Below, in pieces: positions 17,218-26,144 of a DNA stretch of 64,000 bases (its first letter is position 1; the number at the start of each line of letters is the position of its first letter). Source of the DNA: Candidatus Aminicenantota bacterium (lineage in GTDB: Bacteria > Acidobacteriota > Aminicenantia > UBA2199); contig JAPKZK010000041.1 of the NCBI GenBank assembly GCA_026393835.1, positions 62,001 through 126,000 of the forward strand. Direction: 5' to 3'. The position numbers and the translations under genes were made by a program. The notes beneath the pieces are model-generated. The model did no database searches, was not told the DNA's origin, and was given only the letters and a program-made list of their open reading frames with translations.

Positions 17218-20200
17218 AAACGGCCGCCGATAAACGCGGGATCGTCTTCATATCCCAGGGCTTTGAAATCCATGCGATTCTTCACTTCGGGATAAACCAT
17301 GCGCGTATGGGCAGGCTGACCCATACCCTCTGCTTTTTTATGGCAGCGACTGCAGGTGATAGCTTCGACTTTGTGGCAATCCGCACACCCCAACGCCTGG
17401 CGCGCAGGTACAACCCCGTGCGGAATAGAGGTGTACATCCGGGTCTTAACAAACCCATATTTCCCGGAATACGCTAAACCCACCGCTTCCATACCTTCTT
17501 TAATGGCCCGGTCCCAATTGTAATGCTTCCAGAAACCGTCTTCAAATTTCACCGCCGCCAGGATGTTCTTCTCCGTATCGTACGGCTGCATGGCTGTATG
17601 CGCTTTAAATGGAAATATACGGGAATCGGGGATATATTTTTCCCCCAGCGGCGCATTCAACTCCACCTCCCGGGATGGATAAATCGTGTCTCCCATCACA
17701 TAAGCATTACGGTTGCCATTATACCACCGGTAGACCGGGGTGACATTTTTTCCCCAGGTCAAAGAACCCCATTTCTTATCGTAATCGGGCATACCCAGGG
17801 CGTCTTTATTGACCGGCCGGTCCTGGCCCGCGGTAGAGAAATCCGTAGACATCCGCGTGGGCGTTTCACCGGCAAAGAATGGAACATGACAGGTTTCGCA
17901 GGAAACCGTTCTGACGTGGTCGTCCAGGTGACGGGATAAATACCCCGTAATGCCGTGGGGCGTAGAGCCGTGGCATTTTTCGCAGGTGACGCGGCCTTCG
18001 GTGACGGGCGACATAAACGACACCCCCGCGATCTGGTGGGCCATGGTTTGATGGCAGTCCTGGCATTTCATATCCACCATGCCCATGTGAACATCGGCGG
18101 GTGGGGCAGGTTTGGCCAACCGGGGTTCCAGGTCCCCGTGTTTGATATTGGGTCCGCCGCCGATATAAAAATGACATTGACCGCATACGTAACGCGAAGG
18201 CCGGCCCACTTTACCGGCGATTTCCTGCAAATCCAGTCCCTTCATCGGCAAGCCCCCGCGAGCCACGTCTTTTTTGTATTTACCCGTGGTGTCGTGGCAC
18301 ACCAGGCAGTCGATGGAATGGGTATTGTCGGCGTCGGAAAGCATGTCCAGGGGCTGGTACCCGATATGCAAACCGCTGGTATTCACCAGGTCCGGACGCA
18401 TGGTAACCGTATAATTATCCATTACCTTTAAAAGCCCGGTATCGACGCTGTGCTCATGCCCGTCGATGGAAGGCGTTAAACCTTTCCAGTTCCAATGGGC
18501 GGATTTAAGAATATCCTTGCCGGTATTGGGATGGCATATGAGGCATTGGGCGGTCAATTGCTGGGGTGTGGTTTTCTCGGTAACAACCACCATGTTTTTG
18601 TGGTCCGGGATCAAGGGGCGATGGCAGGCATTGCATTCCGTGGGCGCATTGGCAGAGGCGGGAAGTTCCGCGTGACACCCGATGCACTGGCGGTGATACG
18701 CACCCATGAGCCCGATGCGGGTAGGATAATCGTTTAAAAGAGAAGCGATGTGGCAAACGCTGCATTTCTGGAACTTTTTTTCTTTCAAATCGGCGTGACA
18801 GGTGGCGCAAGCGCCGCCGATCCGGACCTCGATGGAGGCATGCATGGTGCGGAGGTCCTCGCCCACCCGGTCGGAATCGTCGGAAGATACCCGGTGGTGA
18901 CATACGGAACAATCGCTGCCGGCGTTCACATCGTGCGTGCGATGACTGAAACGCACGGGCTCGTAATAATCGGTGCCGGGATTTAGTGAAAGACTGCTTA
19001 AAACATAAATATTCCGGTACTCCAGGGGGCGGGTATCGTGTTTAAACGAAACCGTTTCCACCGGCAGCCGTTTTTCCGCCTTTTTTACCTGGAATTGCGG
19101 CGGGTTAAATTGCTCGCCGGCCAGGGCCTCTTTATGGACAAACGTGTACAGGAATACGAAGCCCAACAGGAAAGACGCCCCCACTGCACGAATCACCCAG
19201 GCGCGAAAAGGGGGAATGGCATATTCCCGCTCGGCGAGACTTTCTACCTCTGCCTTTACCGGCGCTTGCTCGTAAGCGGGAAGCACCGGGAAAAAGGCGG
19301 TAAAAAACCGGTAGAAGAAAATAATAGTGCTGATAATGGCCAGGGTCAGGGCCATTTCGCCGATGGAAGGAAAATAGCCGGTTTTGGCAAAAGGGGAATA
19401 AAATCCCACCAGGTAGGCGTTGAGACGGTTGAGGACGACCCCGCCGATAATCAGCAAAACCGAAAAAAGCAGCAGCCCGGGAGAACGGCGCACCCGTTTG
19501 AAGAGCAGCAGTATAAAGGGGATCACGATCCCGGCCATAATCTCCACCGCCAGGGACAGGGTGAGGTTGGGGTGCTGGAGGAAATCCAATTGGTCCCGCC
19601 GGACCACCAGGTCCCCTATTTTTAGCGCCAGGTAAATACCCATGAGCCAGGGCACTTTTGCCGCCAGGGAGCCCAGTATTTCCATATTAGGTTTATATTT
19701 AAACGTCATGCCGGCCAGGATGGATTCCATGATGACCATCGGGAATCCTACCATCATGGCGGATATCAAGAACAACACCGGCAGGAGCGGGGTGAACCAG
19801 AGGGGGCTTAATTTTGTCGGGGCGATCAACACCAGGGTGCCCAGGGAGGAGTGGTGCATGCAGGAGAGGACAAAACCCGCCACGATAAAAATAGGCAGGA
19901 CGATTTTGACCCATGAATGCATAATGGTGATAGGCCGTTCGATGCGGCGCAGCAGCCGGCCGTCCCAGCGGTCGGCGAGCATGCGGCCCTTTAAACCTTC
20001 CAGCAGGGTGGGGGAAATCTCGACGGTCAATACCACCAGGTAGGCAATGACGCACATGGCCACTTCGAAGAGAACCGAGTTGCCCTGCCAGTGGATAATG
20101 GGTTGCCAGATATTCCAATAGCGTCCCAGGTCGAAAACAAGGGAAACCCCCACCATGATATACCCGAGCCAGGCGGTTAAAATAGCCGGGCGCAGGAGGC

Positions 20201-20495
20201 TGTGGTATTTTTCCCTGCCGAAGATATCGATTAAAGCCGCGGAAGTAAACCCGCTGGCCGCCAGCGCCACGCCCACGGCGACGTTGATGGCTTTCCAGAT
20301 GCCCCAGGGGTAGCTGTTGCCCAGGTTGGTAACCGCGCCCAGGCCGGATAAAAAGCGGGCCAGGCCGAATGAAAAACCAATGGCCATGAAACACAGCAAA
20401 ACAAACGTACCCGGGGTAAAAAACGGTTTGTGTACAGGTTGCGGGTGGGAGTGCGGATGTGAATGCGGATTTGAATGTGGATGCTGGGCGCTCAT
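17181..20495 (-). CDS. Fused NrfD-type quinone-interacting membrane subunit and 13-haem cytochrome c (OTR-like C-terminus)
   Basis: A 1104-residue fusion. After a His-rich N-terminus (HPHSNPHSHPHS), residues about 25-430 form a ten-helix NrfD/HybB/PsrC-like membrane domain that should exchange electrons with quinone. One more helix (about 450-470) leads to an exported part with 13 CxxCH haem sites between about residues 527 and 1050. The last eight, with phrases such as IDCLVCHDTTG, YVCGQCHFYIGGG, STAGQDRP and YRWYNGNRN, match the octahaem tetrathionate reductase family; the first five look like a separate class III-type domain. In Hmc- or Qrc-like complexes these parts are separate proteins. 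The start overlaps the ferredoxin gene by 4 bp (ATGA). The reductase substrate is unknown. Confidence 0.9.
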   Translation of the reverse strand: MSAQHPHSNPHSHPHSHPQPVHKPFFTPGTFVLLCFMAIGFSFGLARFLSGLGAVTNLGNSYPWGIWKAINVAVGVALAASGFTSAALIDIFGREKYHSLLRPAILTAWLGYIMVGVSLVFDLGRYWNIWQPIIHWQGNSVLFEVAMCVIAYLVVLTVEISPTLLEGLKGRMLADRWDGRLLRRIERPITIMHSWVKIVLPIFIVAGFVLSCMHHSSLGTLVLIAPTKLSPLWFTPLLPVLFLISAMMVGFPMVIMESILAGMTFKYKPNMEILGSLAAKVPWLMGIYLALKIGDLVVRRDQLDFLQHPNLTLSLAVEIMAGIVIPFILLLFKRVRRSPGLLLFSVLLIIGGVVLNRLNAYLVGFYSPFAKTGYFPSIGEMALTLAIISTIIFFYRFFTAFFPVLPAYEQAPVKAEVESLAEREYAIPPFRAWVIRAVGASFLLGFVFLYTFVHKEALAGEQFNPPQFQVKKAEKRLPVETVSFKHDTRPLEYRNIYVLSSLSLNPGTDYYEPVRFSHRTHDVNAGSDCSVCHHRVSSDDSDRVGEDLRTMHASIEVRIGGACATCHADLKEKKFQKCSVCHIASLLNDYPTRIGLMGAYHRQCIGCHAELPASANAPTECNACHRPLIPDHKNMVVVTEKTTPQQLTAQCLICHPNTGKDILKSAHWNWKGLTPSIDGHEHSVDTGLLKVMDNYTVTMRPDLVNTSGLHIGYQPLDMLSDADNTHSIDCLVCHDTTGKYKKDVARGGLPMKGLDLQEIAGKVGRPSRYVCGQCHFYIGGGPNIKHGDLEPRLAKPAPPADVHMGMVDMKCQDCHQTMAHQIAGVSFMSPVTEGRVTCEKCHGSTPHGITGYLSRHLDDHVRTVSCETCHVPFFAGETPTRMSTDFSTAGQDRPVNKDALGMPDYDKKWGSLTWGKNVTPVYRWYNGNRNAYVMGDTIYPSREVELNAPLGEKYIPDSRIFPFKAHTAMQPYDTEKNILAAVKFEDGFWKHYNWDRAIKEGMEAVGLAYSGKYGFVKTRMYTSIPHGVVPARQALGCADCHKVEAITCSRCHKKAEGMGQPAHTRMVYPEVKNRMDFKALGYEDDPAFIGGRFYLRLGRGKPPR

Positions 20496-21508
20496 GCTTG
20501 TTCTCCTTGCTTTTTAGACCTGGGGCCGGTCGTGGAGTTGGTCGTGGAGTCGGTCGTGGAGTCGGTGGGGTCAGCCTGTTTTTCTTGTTTTTCTTTTAAT
20601 CGCCGGGAGCGGCGGATGAACCACATAACTCCCGCCAGGGCGCCGTAGAGGGCCAGTGGAATCGCGCCGAATTTGTACACGCTGTGTTGGATGGATTCGG
20701 TAAGGGCCGGGGGGGCGGCTGTTTGTAAAGAAAGCAGGTCCAGTTCCGTGTAGGGTCTGCCGGTCAGGTAAAGCCAGGCGGTTCCGCCGACTTCTTGTTC
20801 CCCGTAGATATGACTTACATAACGGTCGGGCCGTCTTTCTACCCGGCGCCTGGCAATTTCCAGCAGTCGGGGGCGGCTGCCGAACAGCAGGGCTTCGGTA
20901 GGACAAGCGGCGGCGCAGGCCGGGTTGGCCCCGGTTTTCTTCGCCGGGTCCGCGCAAAATTCGCATTTAGTAATACGCGGTTTGAGGGGTTCGTTATATT
21001 CATATACCGGTATCTCGAAAGGGCAGGCCAGCATACAGTAACGGCAGCCGATGCAGATATCCGGGTTGTAAATTACCGAACCGTCCGCCGCTTTTACCAG
21101 CGCCCCGACGATACAAGCCGATACGCAAGCAGGTTTAAGACAGTGCATGCATTGAACTTTGCAAAAAGTGTCTTTTACCTGGCGTTGGTCCGCGGAGGGG
21201 CGGCCCGGGTATTGGTTGACCACCGTATAAGCGGCAACCGAAGGCCGGCGTTTCTCACGAAATGGCGTTTTGTCGGTGAAAGGCAGGTCCGGTTTGGGAA
21301 GATTATTCCGCCGGTTGCAGGCTTCTTCGCATTTCCTGCAGCCGATGCAAAGCGTGGTGTCCACCAGGCAGCCCATTTGGTCGGGGTTTGCCTCTTTTCC
21401 CGGTTCATTGGCCGGCGTCGGCGCCGGCGCCATTTCCTGGGCCGCCAGATACCCACCCGCCATTGTTGCCAATCCCGATTTGATGAAAAATCGACGATCT
21501 ATTCCCAT
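20492..21508 (-). CDS. Tat-exported four-cluster ferredoxin with C-terminal anchor (HybA/HmcB-like)
   Basis: A 338-residue electron-transfer subunit. It begins with a twin-arginine signal (RRFFIKSG, then a hydrophobic stretch), so it is exported folded. Four cysteine clusters follow (CIGCRKCEEACN; CMHCLKPACVSAC; CIGCRYCMLACP; CEFC with CAAACP), enough for four 4Fe-4S centres. A membrane helix near residue 290 and a Thr/Ser-rich tail (DSTTDSTTNSTTG, encoded by a 12-bp repeat) end the protein. It should pass electrons between the NrfD quinone site and the haem chain of the next gene, with which it is coupled by an ATGA overlap. GGAGG precedes the ATG. Confidence 0.9.
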   Translation of the reverse strand: MGIDRRFFIKSGLATMAGGYLAAQEMAPAPTPANEPGKEANPDQMGCLVDTTLCIGCRKCEEACNRRNNLPKPDLPFTDKTPFREKRRPSVAAYTVVNQYPGRPSADQRQVKDTFCKVQCMHCLKPACVSACIVGALVKAADGSVIYNPDICIGCRYCMLACPFEIPVYEYNEPLKPRITKCEFCADPAKKTGANPACAAACPTEALLFGSRPRLLEIARRRVERRPDRYVSHIYGEQEVGGTAWLYLTGRPYTELDLLSLQTAAPPALTESIQHSVYKFGAIPLALYGALAGVMWFIRRSRRLKEKQEKQADPTDSTTDSTTNSTTGPRSKKQGEQA

Positions 21509-21811
21509 AGGGTAAAACCTCCATTAGTCATTATCGTATTAAATAATCCGCTTCGAAAAGAACGCGCCTGGAAATGCACATAGGACGACATCGGATTTAT
21601 GTCGCCCTTTCTTGCAAATAAAAGGTCATTTTGAATTGTCGGTTTAAAGTTCATTTCGATCGATGCTTTTTTTCGAAATATATCTATAGCAACTATTGTG
21701 CCAGGTAAAGGGAAAAAACTAAACTCCAATCCCGCGGTATAAAAGGATATCCCATTATGTTTGCGCCGCAGGGTGTGTTAATCGGAACAGGCGTTCAATC
21801 CTAACCGCTCA

Positions 21812-21846
21812 AAATTGCACGGCGGATAGAAATGAACGGAAACCGG
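21812..21846 (+). repeat. 35-bp direct repeat, copy A
   Basis: AAATTGCACGGCGGATAGAA continuing to GGAAACCGG. Copy B at 24626-24660 has two differences. The copies flank 2.8 kb holding the OLD-like ATPase, the STAND 5' remnant and the DUF4160/DUF2442 pair. Confidence 0.75.
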
Positions 21847-21865
21847 AACAGCCCTTTGGGAAAAA

Positions 21866-21894
21866 TTGACAAATCACGGCTAATCAGTTAAAAT
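21866..21894 (+). promoter_or_regulatory. Promoter of OLD-like ATPase gene
   Basis: TTGACA (21866-21871), 17-bp spacer, TAAAAT (21889-21894), followed by GGAGG at 21902-21906 and the ATG at 21913. The rest of the 400-bp divergent spacer 21509-21912 holds repeat copy A and nothing else I recognise. Confidence 0.65.
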
Positions 21895-21912
21895 CAATGA
21901 TGGAGGTAATTG

Positions 21913-23637
21913 ATGATTAAGAGTTTAACACTTAAAAATTTCAAAAGCATTGAGAATGAAACATATTCCTTTACCAATCTCGATCTGTTGGTAGGAATTA
22001 ATAACAGCGGAAAGAGCACGATTTTGCAAGCGTTAGCCATATGGCAATACTGCGTCGATGCTTTTGCCAGGAGTGATAGAAAAGGGAAAAGAGGCGTCCA
22101 GATAGTATTACCCGATTTCAGCGCATTGCCTTTGCCCGAGTTCAACCTTTTGTGGAGAAATAAGATCGACAGACAATACCCTCAAGAAAACGGTGAGAAA
22201 AAACAGGAGTTCATTTATATTGAGATTATTGTGAAATGGGATACCCCGGAAGGGAAAGATGAAAATTTTGGGGTTTTGTTAAGATATCAATCTCCGCAAG
22301 TGGTTTATTCCTCGCCGGAAGGAGGATGGGAAAGATTTCGAGAGCTTCAAAAAAACGGGCTACTGCCAAAAATCGTTTATGTTCCGCCATTCTCCGGCCT
22401 GGAACCCTTTGAAGAATGGCGGGACGACAGCATTATAAAGCGTCAGGTTGGAAAAGCTCAACCGGGGAGCGTACTCCGGAATTTACTATACCGTGGGGTA
22501 GACAATAAAAAAGGAGATTGGGAAGTCATCGAAAAGCAAATAGATAAATTATTTTCCATCCGGATCGAACCCCCAATTTACGAAAAAGGGGTAGATACCT
22601 ATATTACGTGCAATTACAAGCAGAATAGAAAAACATTCGATATAATCGTCGGCGGCAGCGGATTTCATCAAATGTTGACTTTGCTGGCATTTATGTTTGG
22701 TTACGATGGGGTTACCACTATTTTACTCGACGAACCCGATGCCCATATGCATGCCAATTTGCAGCGCGAAATGGTGGGATTTTTAAAGCAACAGTCGCTG
22801 GAAAAAAATATTCAATTCATTATTGCGACTCATTCCATAGAATTAATTGATGGCGTCGATACCACCAGTATTATTTCGATTTTAAAAGGAAAACCCGAAA
22901 GAGTCAGCGCAACTCCCCAGATCATAACCGCCCTTTCTGATGTAAGTAATCTCGAAGTCACCTGGGCTAAGGGATCTGCTTTTATTTTGTATGTAGAAGG
23001 CGAAAGCGACGAGCGGATTCTAAAGGCATGGGCCATGGTTTTAGGAAAAAGTGAAATATTAAACAAATTTTGCATCAAGACAATGGGCGGGGGCAGCAAA
23101 AAAACAATGAGTGAGGAATCCCAAAGTCATTTTGCAGGATTGCGACAAATCGTCCCAGAGGTAGAACGTGTTGTGCTTTTCGATTTTGATACGATAGAAA
23201 ATGCATTTCACCCGCGAGAGGATAACCTTCATTTATATGAATGGAGAAGGAAAAACATTGAAAATTACTTCCTGGTTAAAGACGTTTGGCACAGGACTTC
23301 AAAGAACCAAAAAAGATCTATTACAAATAACCAGGATTTGACGCAAGCTATCGATGATTTCTTTGAATCTGAAAATTTAACACTGCCCAAAAATGCCGAT
23401 TGGAAAACAGTTGATGCCAATATATTTAAAGTAGTGGATGGAAAAAAGATACTGTTCGAAAATGAAGATTCTTTATTCCAGAGGCTAAAGAAACTGGATA
23501 CAGGATTAAATTTCAGTAAAGAAACGGTCGCGGCGAATATGTTTGAAACAGAGGTTCATAATGATATTGTTCTTTTCTTTGAGAAATTAGAAGCGGTAGT
23601 GGACGGCGTCAAAGCTTCCAACAACCTTGATACTTGA
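21913..23637 (+). CDS. OLD-family-like AAA ATPase with TOPRIM nuclease domain
   Basis: A 574-residue protein. The ATPase half has Walker A GINNSGKST (near residue 30), signature-like GGSGFHQML near 250 and Walker B TILLDEPDAHMH near 275, followed by IATHSIELI. From residue about 355 a TOPRIM domain begins: YVEGESDER carries the metal-binding glutamate and LFDFDT the DxD pair. OLD-family ATP-dependent nucleases act in phage exclusion (P2 Old) and as GajA of Gabija. No UvrD-like GajB partner is next to it; instead a 5' remnant of the STAND gene follows 47 bp downstream. The start with GGAGG is at 21913. Confidence 0.85.
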   Translation: MIKSLTLKNFKSIENETYSFTNLDLLVGINNSGKSTILQALAIWQYCVDAFARSDRKGKRGVQIVLPDFSALPLPEFNLLWRNKIDRQYPQENGEKKQEFIYIEIIVKWDTPEGKDENFGVLLRYQSPQVVYSSPEGGWERFRELQKNGLLPKIVYVPPFSGLEPFEEWRDDSIIKRQVGKAQPGSVLRNLLYRGVDNKKGDWEVIEKQIDKLFSIRIEPPIYEKGVDTYITCNYKQNRKTFDIIVGGSGFHQMLTLLAFMFGYDGVTTILLDEPDAHMHANLQREMVGFLKQQSLEKNIQFIIATHSIELIDGVDTTSIISILKGKPERVSATPQIITALSDVSNLEVTWAKGSAFILYVEGESDERILKAWAMVLGKSEILNKFCIKTMGGGSKKTMSEESQSHFAGLRQIVPEVERVVLFDFDTIENAFHPREDNLHLYEWRRKNIENYFLVKDVWHRTSKNQKRSITNNQDLTQAIDDFFESENLTLPKNADWKTVDANIFKVVDGKKILFENEDSLFQRLKKLDTGLNFSKETVAANMFETEVHNDIVLFFEKLEAVVDGVKASNNLDT

Positions 23638-23684
23638 AACCCCGGATTAACAGTTCATGAAAAATAAGGACAGGAGTTTGGGAA

Positions 23685-23810
23685 ATGGCGGAACTTAAAA
23701 CCTTGCAGGGTATATTGGCGTTGATCGACGTGGTGAATTTCACCGGCCAGGCGGAAAAACTGGGCCATGAATTCACCGGGAAATTCACTGGGTATTCCCA
23801 GGAAAATTGA
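23685..23810 (+). pseudogene. Orphan 5' end of a STAND (cyclase-like/NACHT) gene
   Basis: A 41-codon frame beginning MAELKTLQGILALIDVVNF. It is almost identical in DNA, for about 110 bp, to the start of the intact STAND gene at 26789, then diverges and stops. It keeps its start codon and an AGGAG site and lies 47 bp behind the OLD-like ATPase gene, as the intact gene lies 18 bp behind another ATPase-nuclease module. It is best read as the remnant of a second STAND copy or of a recombination event. Downstream to 24074 I see only a 26-codon frame at 23911-23991, perhaps another truncated gene start. Confidence 0.85.
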
Positions 23811-24074
23811 TTCCCGCCTGTCCCAGTTTTTCCCCTTGAAAAAGATTGGACCAAAACTTCTGTCTACGCAGAATATTTACAAAAACTGAGTAATCGTGTA
23901 AAATGGAAAAATGGAAAACCAGGTTGACATTGAAAAAATAAAAGCAATAATATCCGAGACGTTAAAGACAGAGGGGATCGAGCCATTTTAACTTAGATTT
24001 CTCCAAAATCGGTATAGAGGAACTTTTCAATTGGTGTTTCATTCTCAAGGCCGTGGACAGAAAACAAAAAATGT

Positions 24075-24335
24075 CTATTGATATATGAGGGGAAACTGTT
24101 CAGGATGTTCCAGGCTATCGACTCCCAGGTCTACATCAATTTTAGGCCAATAAAGGTGGTCCCCATGATACAATTTGACGTCATGTAGCTCAGACACGCG
24201 GGCCTCCTTAAACCAGGGATAATCTTCGTAAGGAAGGAAGTACTCTTTTCCATTAACGTAAAGCCACAGGCCGTGAAGTGAGATGTTAGTTACTTCGACG
24301 ACTGAAGTGTTTTTTCCATGCTTCTGTAATATCAT
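24075..24335 (-). CDS. DUF2442 protein (partner of DUF4160 gene)
   Basis: An 86-residue protein of the DUF2442 type: a short beta-rich core with EVTNISLHGLWLYVNGKEYF, then LPYEDYPWFKEARVSEL and a histidine/tryptophan-rich end. DUF2442 genes usually sit beside DUF4160 genes and the pair behaves like a mobile toxin-antitoxin-type cassette, although its biochemistry is not established. The gene overlaps the upstream DUF4160 gene by 50 bp. A second, different pair lies at 37314-37815. Confidence 0.75.
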   Translation of the reverse strand: MILQKHGKNTSVVEVTNISLHGLWLYVNGKEYFLPYEDYPWFKEARVSELHDVKLYHGDHLYWPKIDVDLGVDSLEHPEQFPLIYQ

Positions 24336-24534
24336 CTATACGGTCCTTTACGATCCTGAGCATCGCATCCTGTTGTTTTTTTGATAACCCATGCGCCCGT
24401 ACAAGAGTAACCTCAGGTTCAAGCCAGAATTTAGCTTCACCGTCTGCGCAGTCCACGTGAACATGCATTCGTTCCTCTTCTCGCGAAAAGAAAAAAAATC
24501 GATATCCCTGTTCTCTAAAAATAGTCGGGCTCAT
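24286..24534 (-). CDS. DUF4160 protein (toxin-antitoxin-like cassette)
   Basis: An 82-residue protein with the DUF4160 hallmark: SPTIFREQGYRFFFFSREEERMHVHV, where the HxHV stretch is the conserved core, followed by GEAKFWLEPEV. The function is unknown; the family is found in mobile two-gene cassettes with DUF2442, as here. There is no Shine-Dalgarno site. A consensus promoter places its -10 box six bases before the ATG, so the transcript is likely leaderless. Confidence 0.75.
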   Translation of the reverse strand: MSPTIFREQGYRFFFFSREEERMHVHVDCADGEAKFWLEPEVTLVRAHGLSKKQQDAMLRIVKDRIDDITEAWKKHFSRRSN

Positions 24535-24540
24535 GTGTCC

Positions 24541-24569
24541 ATTATCTCAAATTTCAATCGGTATGTCAA
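24541..24569 (-). promoter_or_regulatory. Leaderless promoter of DUF4160/DUF2442 cassette
   Basis: On the minus strand TTGACA (24569-24564), 17-bp spacer, GATAAT (24546-24541); six bases separate it from the ATG at 24534. Confidence 0.65.
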
Positions 24570-24625
24570 ACCATTTTTTTTCCACAGAATCAACCGCTTT
24601 TTGGCTGTCCCGGTTTCACCCCTCG

Positions 24626-24660
24626 AAATCGCACGGCGGATAGAAATGAACGGAAGCCGG
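24626..24660 (+). repeat. 35-bp direct repeat, copy B
   Basis: AAATCGCACGGCGGATAGAA continuing to GGAAGCCGG; near-identical to copy A at 21812-21846. It lies just upstream of the promoter of the second ATPase module. Confidence 0.75.
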
Positions 24661-24746
24661 CGCCCCCATTTTTCCCCGCTGCGTGGAGTTCCATTTGAGG
24701 TTTCTTATGCGCCGCCTTTTCCGACTTAAATAAAATGGTATATTTA

Positions 24747-24775
24747 TTGACTTTTTGCGGGTTTTTTCATATGAT
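24747..24775 (+). promoter_or_regulatory. Promoter of AAA/PD-(D/E)XK/STAND operon
   Basis: TTGACT (24747-24752), 17-bp spacer, TATGAT (24770-24775), 47 bp before the first gene of the three-gene operon. Confidence 0.6.
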
Positions 24776-24821
24776 TAACGTGATTCCATGTGAAAAGGAA
24801 TTTTAAACAAAAGAGGTTATG

Positions 24822-26144
24822 ATGCAGGTAACATTTAAAAATACCGGGATGATTGAAGAGGCCGAAATCGAAGTGAACGGCCTTACCGTAATCGCCGGTG
24901 AAAACGATACCGGCAAAAGCACTGTTGGGAAACTCCTGTTTGCCATCATCAAAACGTTTAACCGGTTTGAAAGGGATACCAGGTTGTTCCAGGTGCGGGA
25001 CATCCGGCGTTTAATCGATAATTATTATTTCGATGCCAGGAAAAATGTCGATGACCCGGCTGTCCTGGAAATCGGCAAGGCATTTTTTGAAGAGTTAAAA
25101 AATAATGCGTTGGCCCTGGTGGATAAGAACAAGTCCCAAAAGGAAATCGAAGCCGATATTTCCGGGAAAATGCGCAGTTTTACCGAAACCGTTCAAGGAC
25201 TTTCCGGTATCCGGGTAAATATGGAAGAGATCACGGGGCATATCACCAATATTATCGTGAAAAAGCCCACCAGGGAGCTTGTTTTCAAGCGTTCATTTTT
25301 ATTGTATATGAATGCCCTCTTGAGCGGCGATATTGCCAATAAATTTTCCGCGGACGGGAACTATTCGATCGAGGGCAGTGATGGCCGGGCGGCCCTTTTC
25401 AAAATTTCAGGGACCCCCGCCGACCTCGATATCCGTTTAAACGACCGGCTTTATTTTGAAGATGCGACTTTTTTCGAGTCCCCGGCGCTGTTGAACCTGG
25501 CCGATACCATCCGTTTTTCAAAGACGGAATTCGATAAAACCGGGGATACCAAAAGAGAGGCCGAATTGCTTGAAAAAGCGTATGTGCCCGAATATATTAG
25601 GGACCTCCTTTTGAAGTTGACGGACCAACGCACCAGGGGGAAACGCTCGGAAATAGCGGACGGCATCCGGGATATTATCGGCGGCGAGTTTTATTATGAC
25701 CCGGATGTAAGAGATTTTGTGTTTGAAAAAGGGGAGCAGAAATTTATCGGCGTTTCCATTACCCCGGGGGTCAAGTTCCTGGGGGCGATAAGTATTCTTT
25801 CGCTGTCCGGGTATATTACCGGCAACGGTCTCCTGGTGATCGATGAACCGGAAACCCACCTTCATCCCCAGTGGCAGATTCGCTTTGCCGAACTGCTGGT
25901 CCGGTTGGTGAAGGATGGGAATTATATTTTATTGACATCTCACAGTCCTTATTTAATAGAGGCTTTGAAACTATATTCGGATGTTGAACCGCTCAAAGAA
26001 AAAACCGCATTCTATATAAGCGAGGTGAAAGGATCGTCGTTTGTTTCCAGGATAACCAATGTAACCGCCGATATTTCCCCTATTTTTGAAATCCTGGCCG
26101 ATGCCTATGAAAAACTTGAAATGCTGCAATTGAAGGGTTTATAA
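24822..26144 (+). CDS. AAA family (SMC/RecF-like) ATPase of a defence-like operon
   Basis: A 440-residue ABC-type AAA ATPase: Walker A GENDTGKST near residue 27, a helical middle of about 220 residues, a signature-like region ISILSLSGYI and Walker B LLVIDEPETHLHPQW near 343, then TSHSPYLIEAL. Such ATPases are the motor halves of many two-gene anti-phage systems; the following nuclease-like gene overlaps it by one base (TAATG). AGAGG lies 5-9 nt before the ATG at 24822, a better fit than the ATG at 24819. There is no TOPRIM domain. Confidence 0.85.
   Translation: MQVTFKNTGMIEEAEIEVNGLTVIAGENDTGKSTVGKLLFAIIKTFNRFERDTRLFQVRDIRRLIDNYYFDARKNVDDPAVLEIGKAFFEELKNNALALVDKNKSQKEIEADISGKMRSFTETVQGLSGIRVNMEEITGHITNIIVKKPTRELVFKRSFLLYMNALLSGDIANKFSADGNYSIEGSDGRAALFKISGTPADLDIRLNDRLYFEDATFFESPALLNLADTIRFSKTEFDKTGDTKREAELLEKAYVPEYIRDLLLKLTDQRTRGKRSEIADGIRDIIGGEFYYDPDVRDFVFEKGEQKFIGVSITPGVKFLGAISILSLSGYITGNGLLVIDEPETHLHPQWQIRFAELLVRLVKDGNYILLTSHSPYLIEALKLYSDVEPLKEKTAFYISEVKGSSFVSRITNVTADISPIFEILADAYEKLEMLQLKGL

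Noticed and set aside
21913..23637. OLD-like ATPase considered as GajA of a Gabija system
   Set aside because: No UvrD-like GajB gene is adjacent; the window's PcrA-type helicase is 36 kb away and has the motifs of the housekeeping enzyme.
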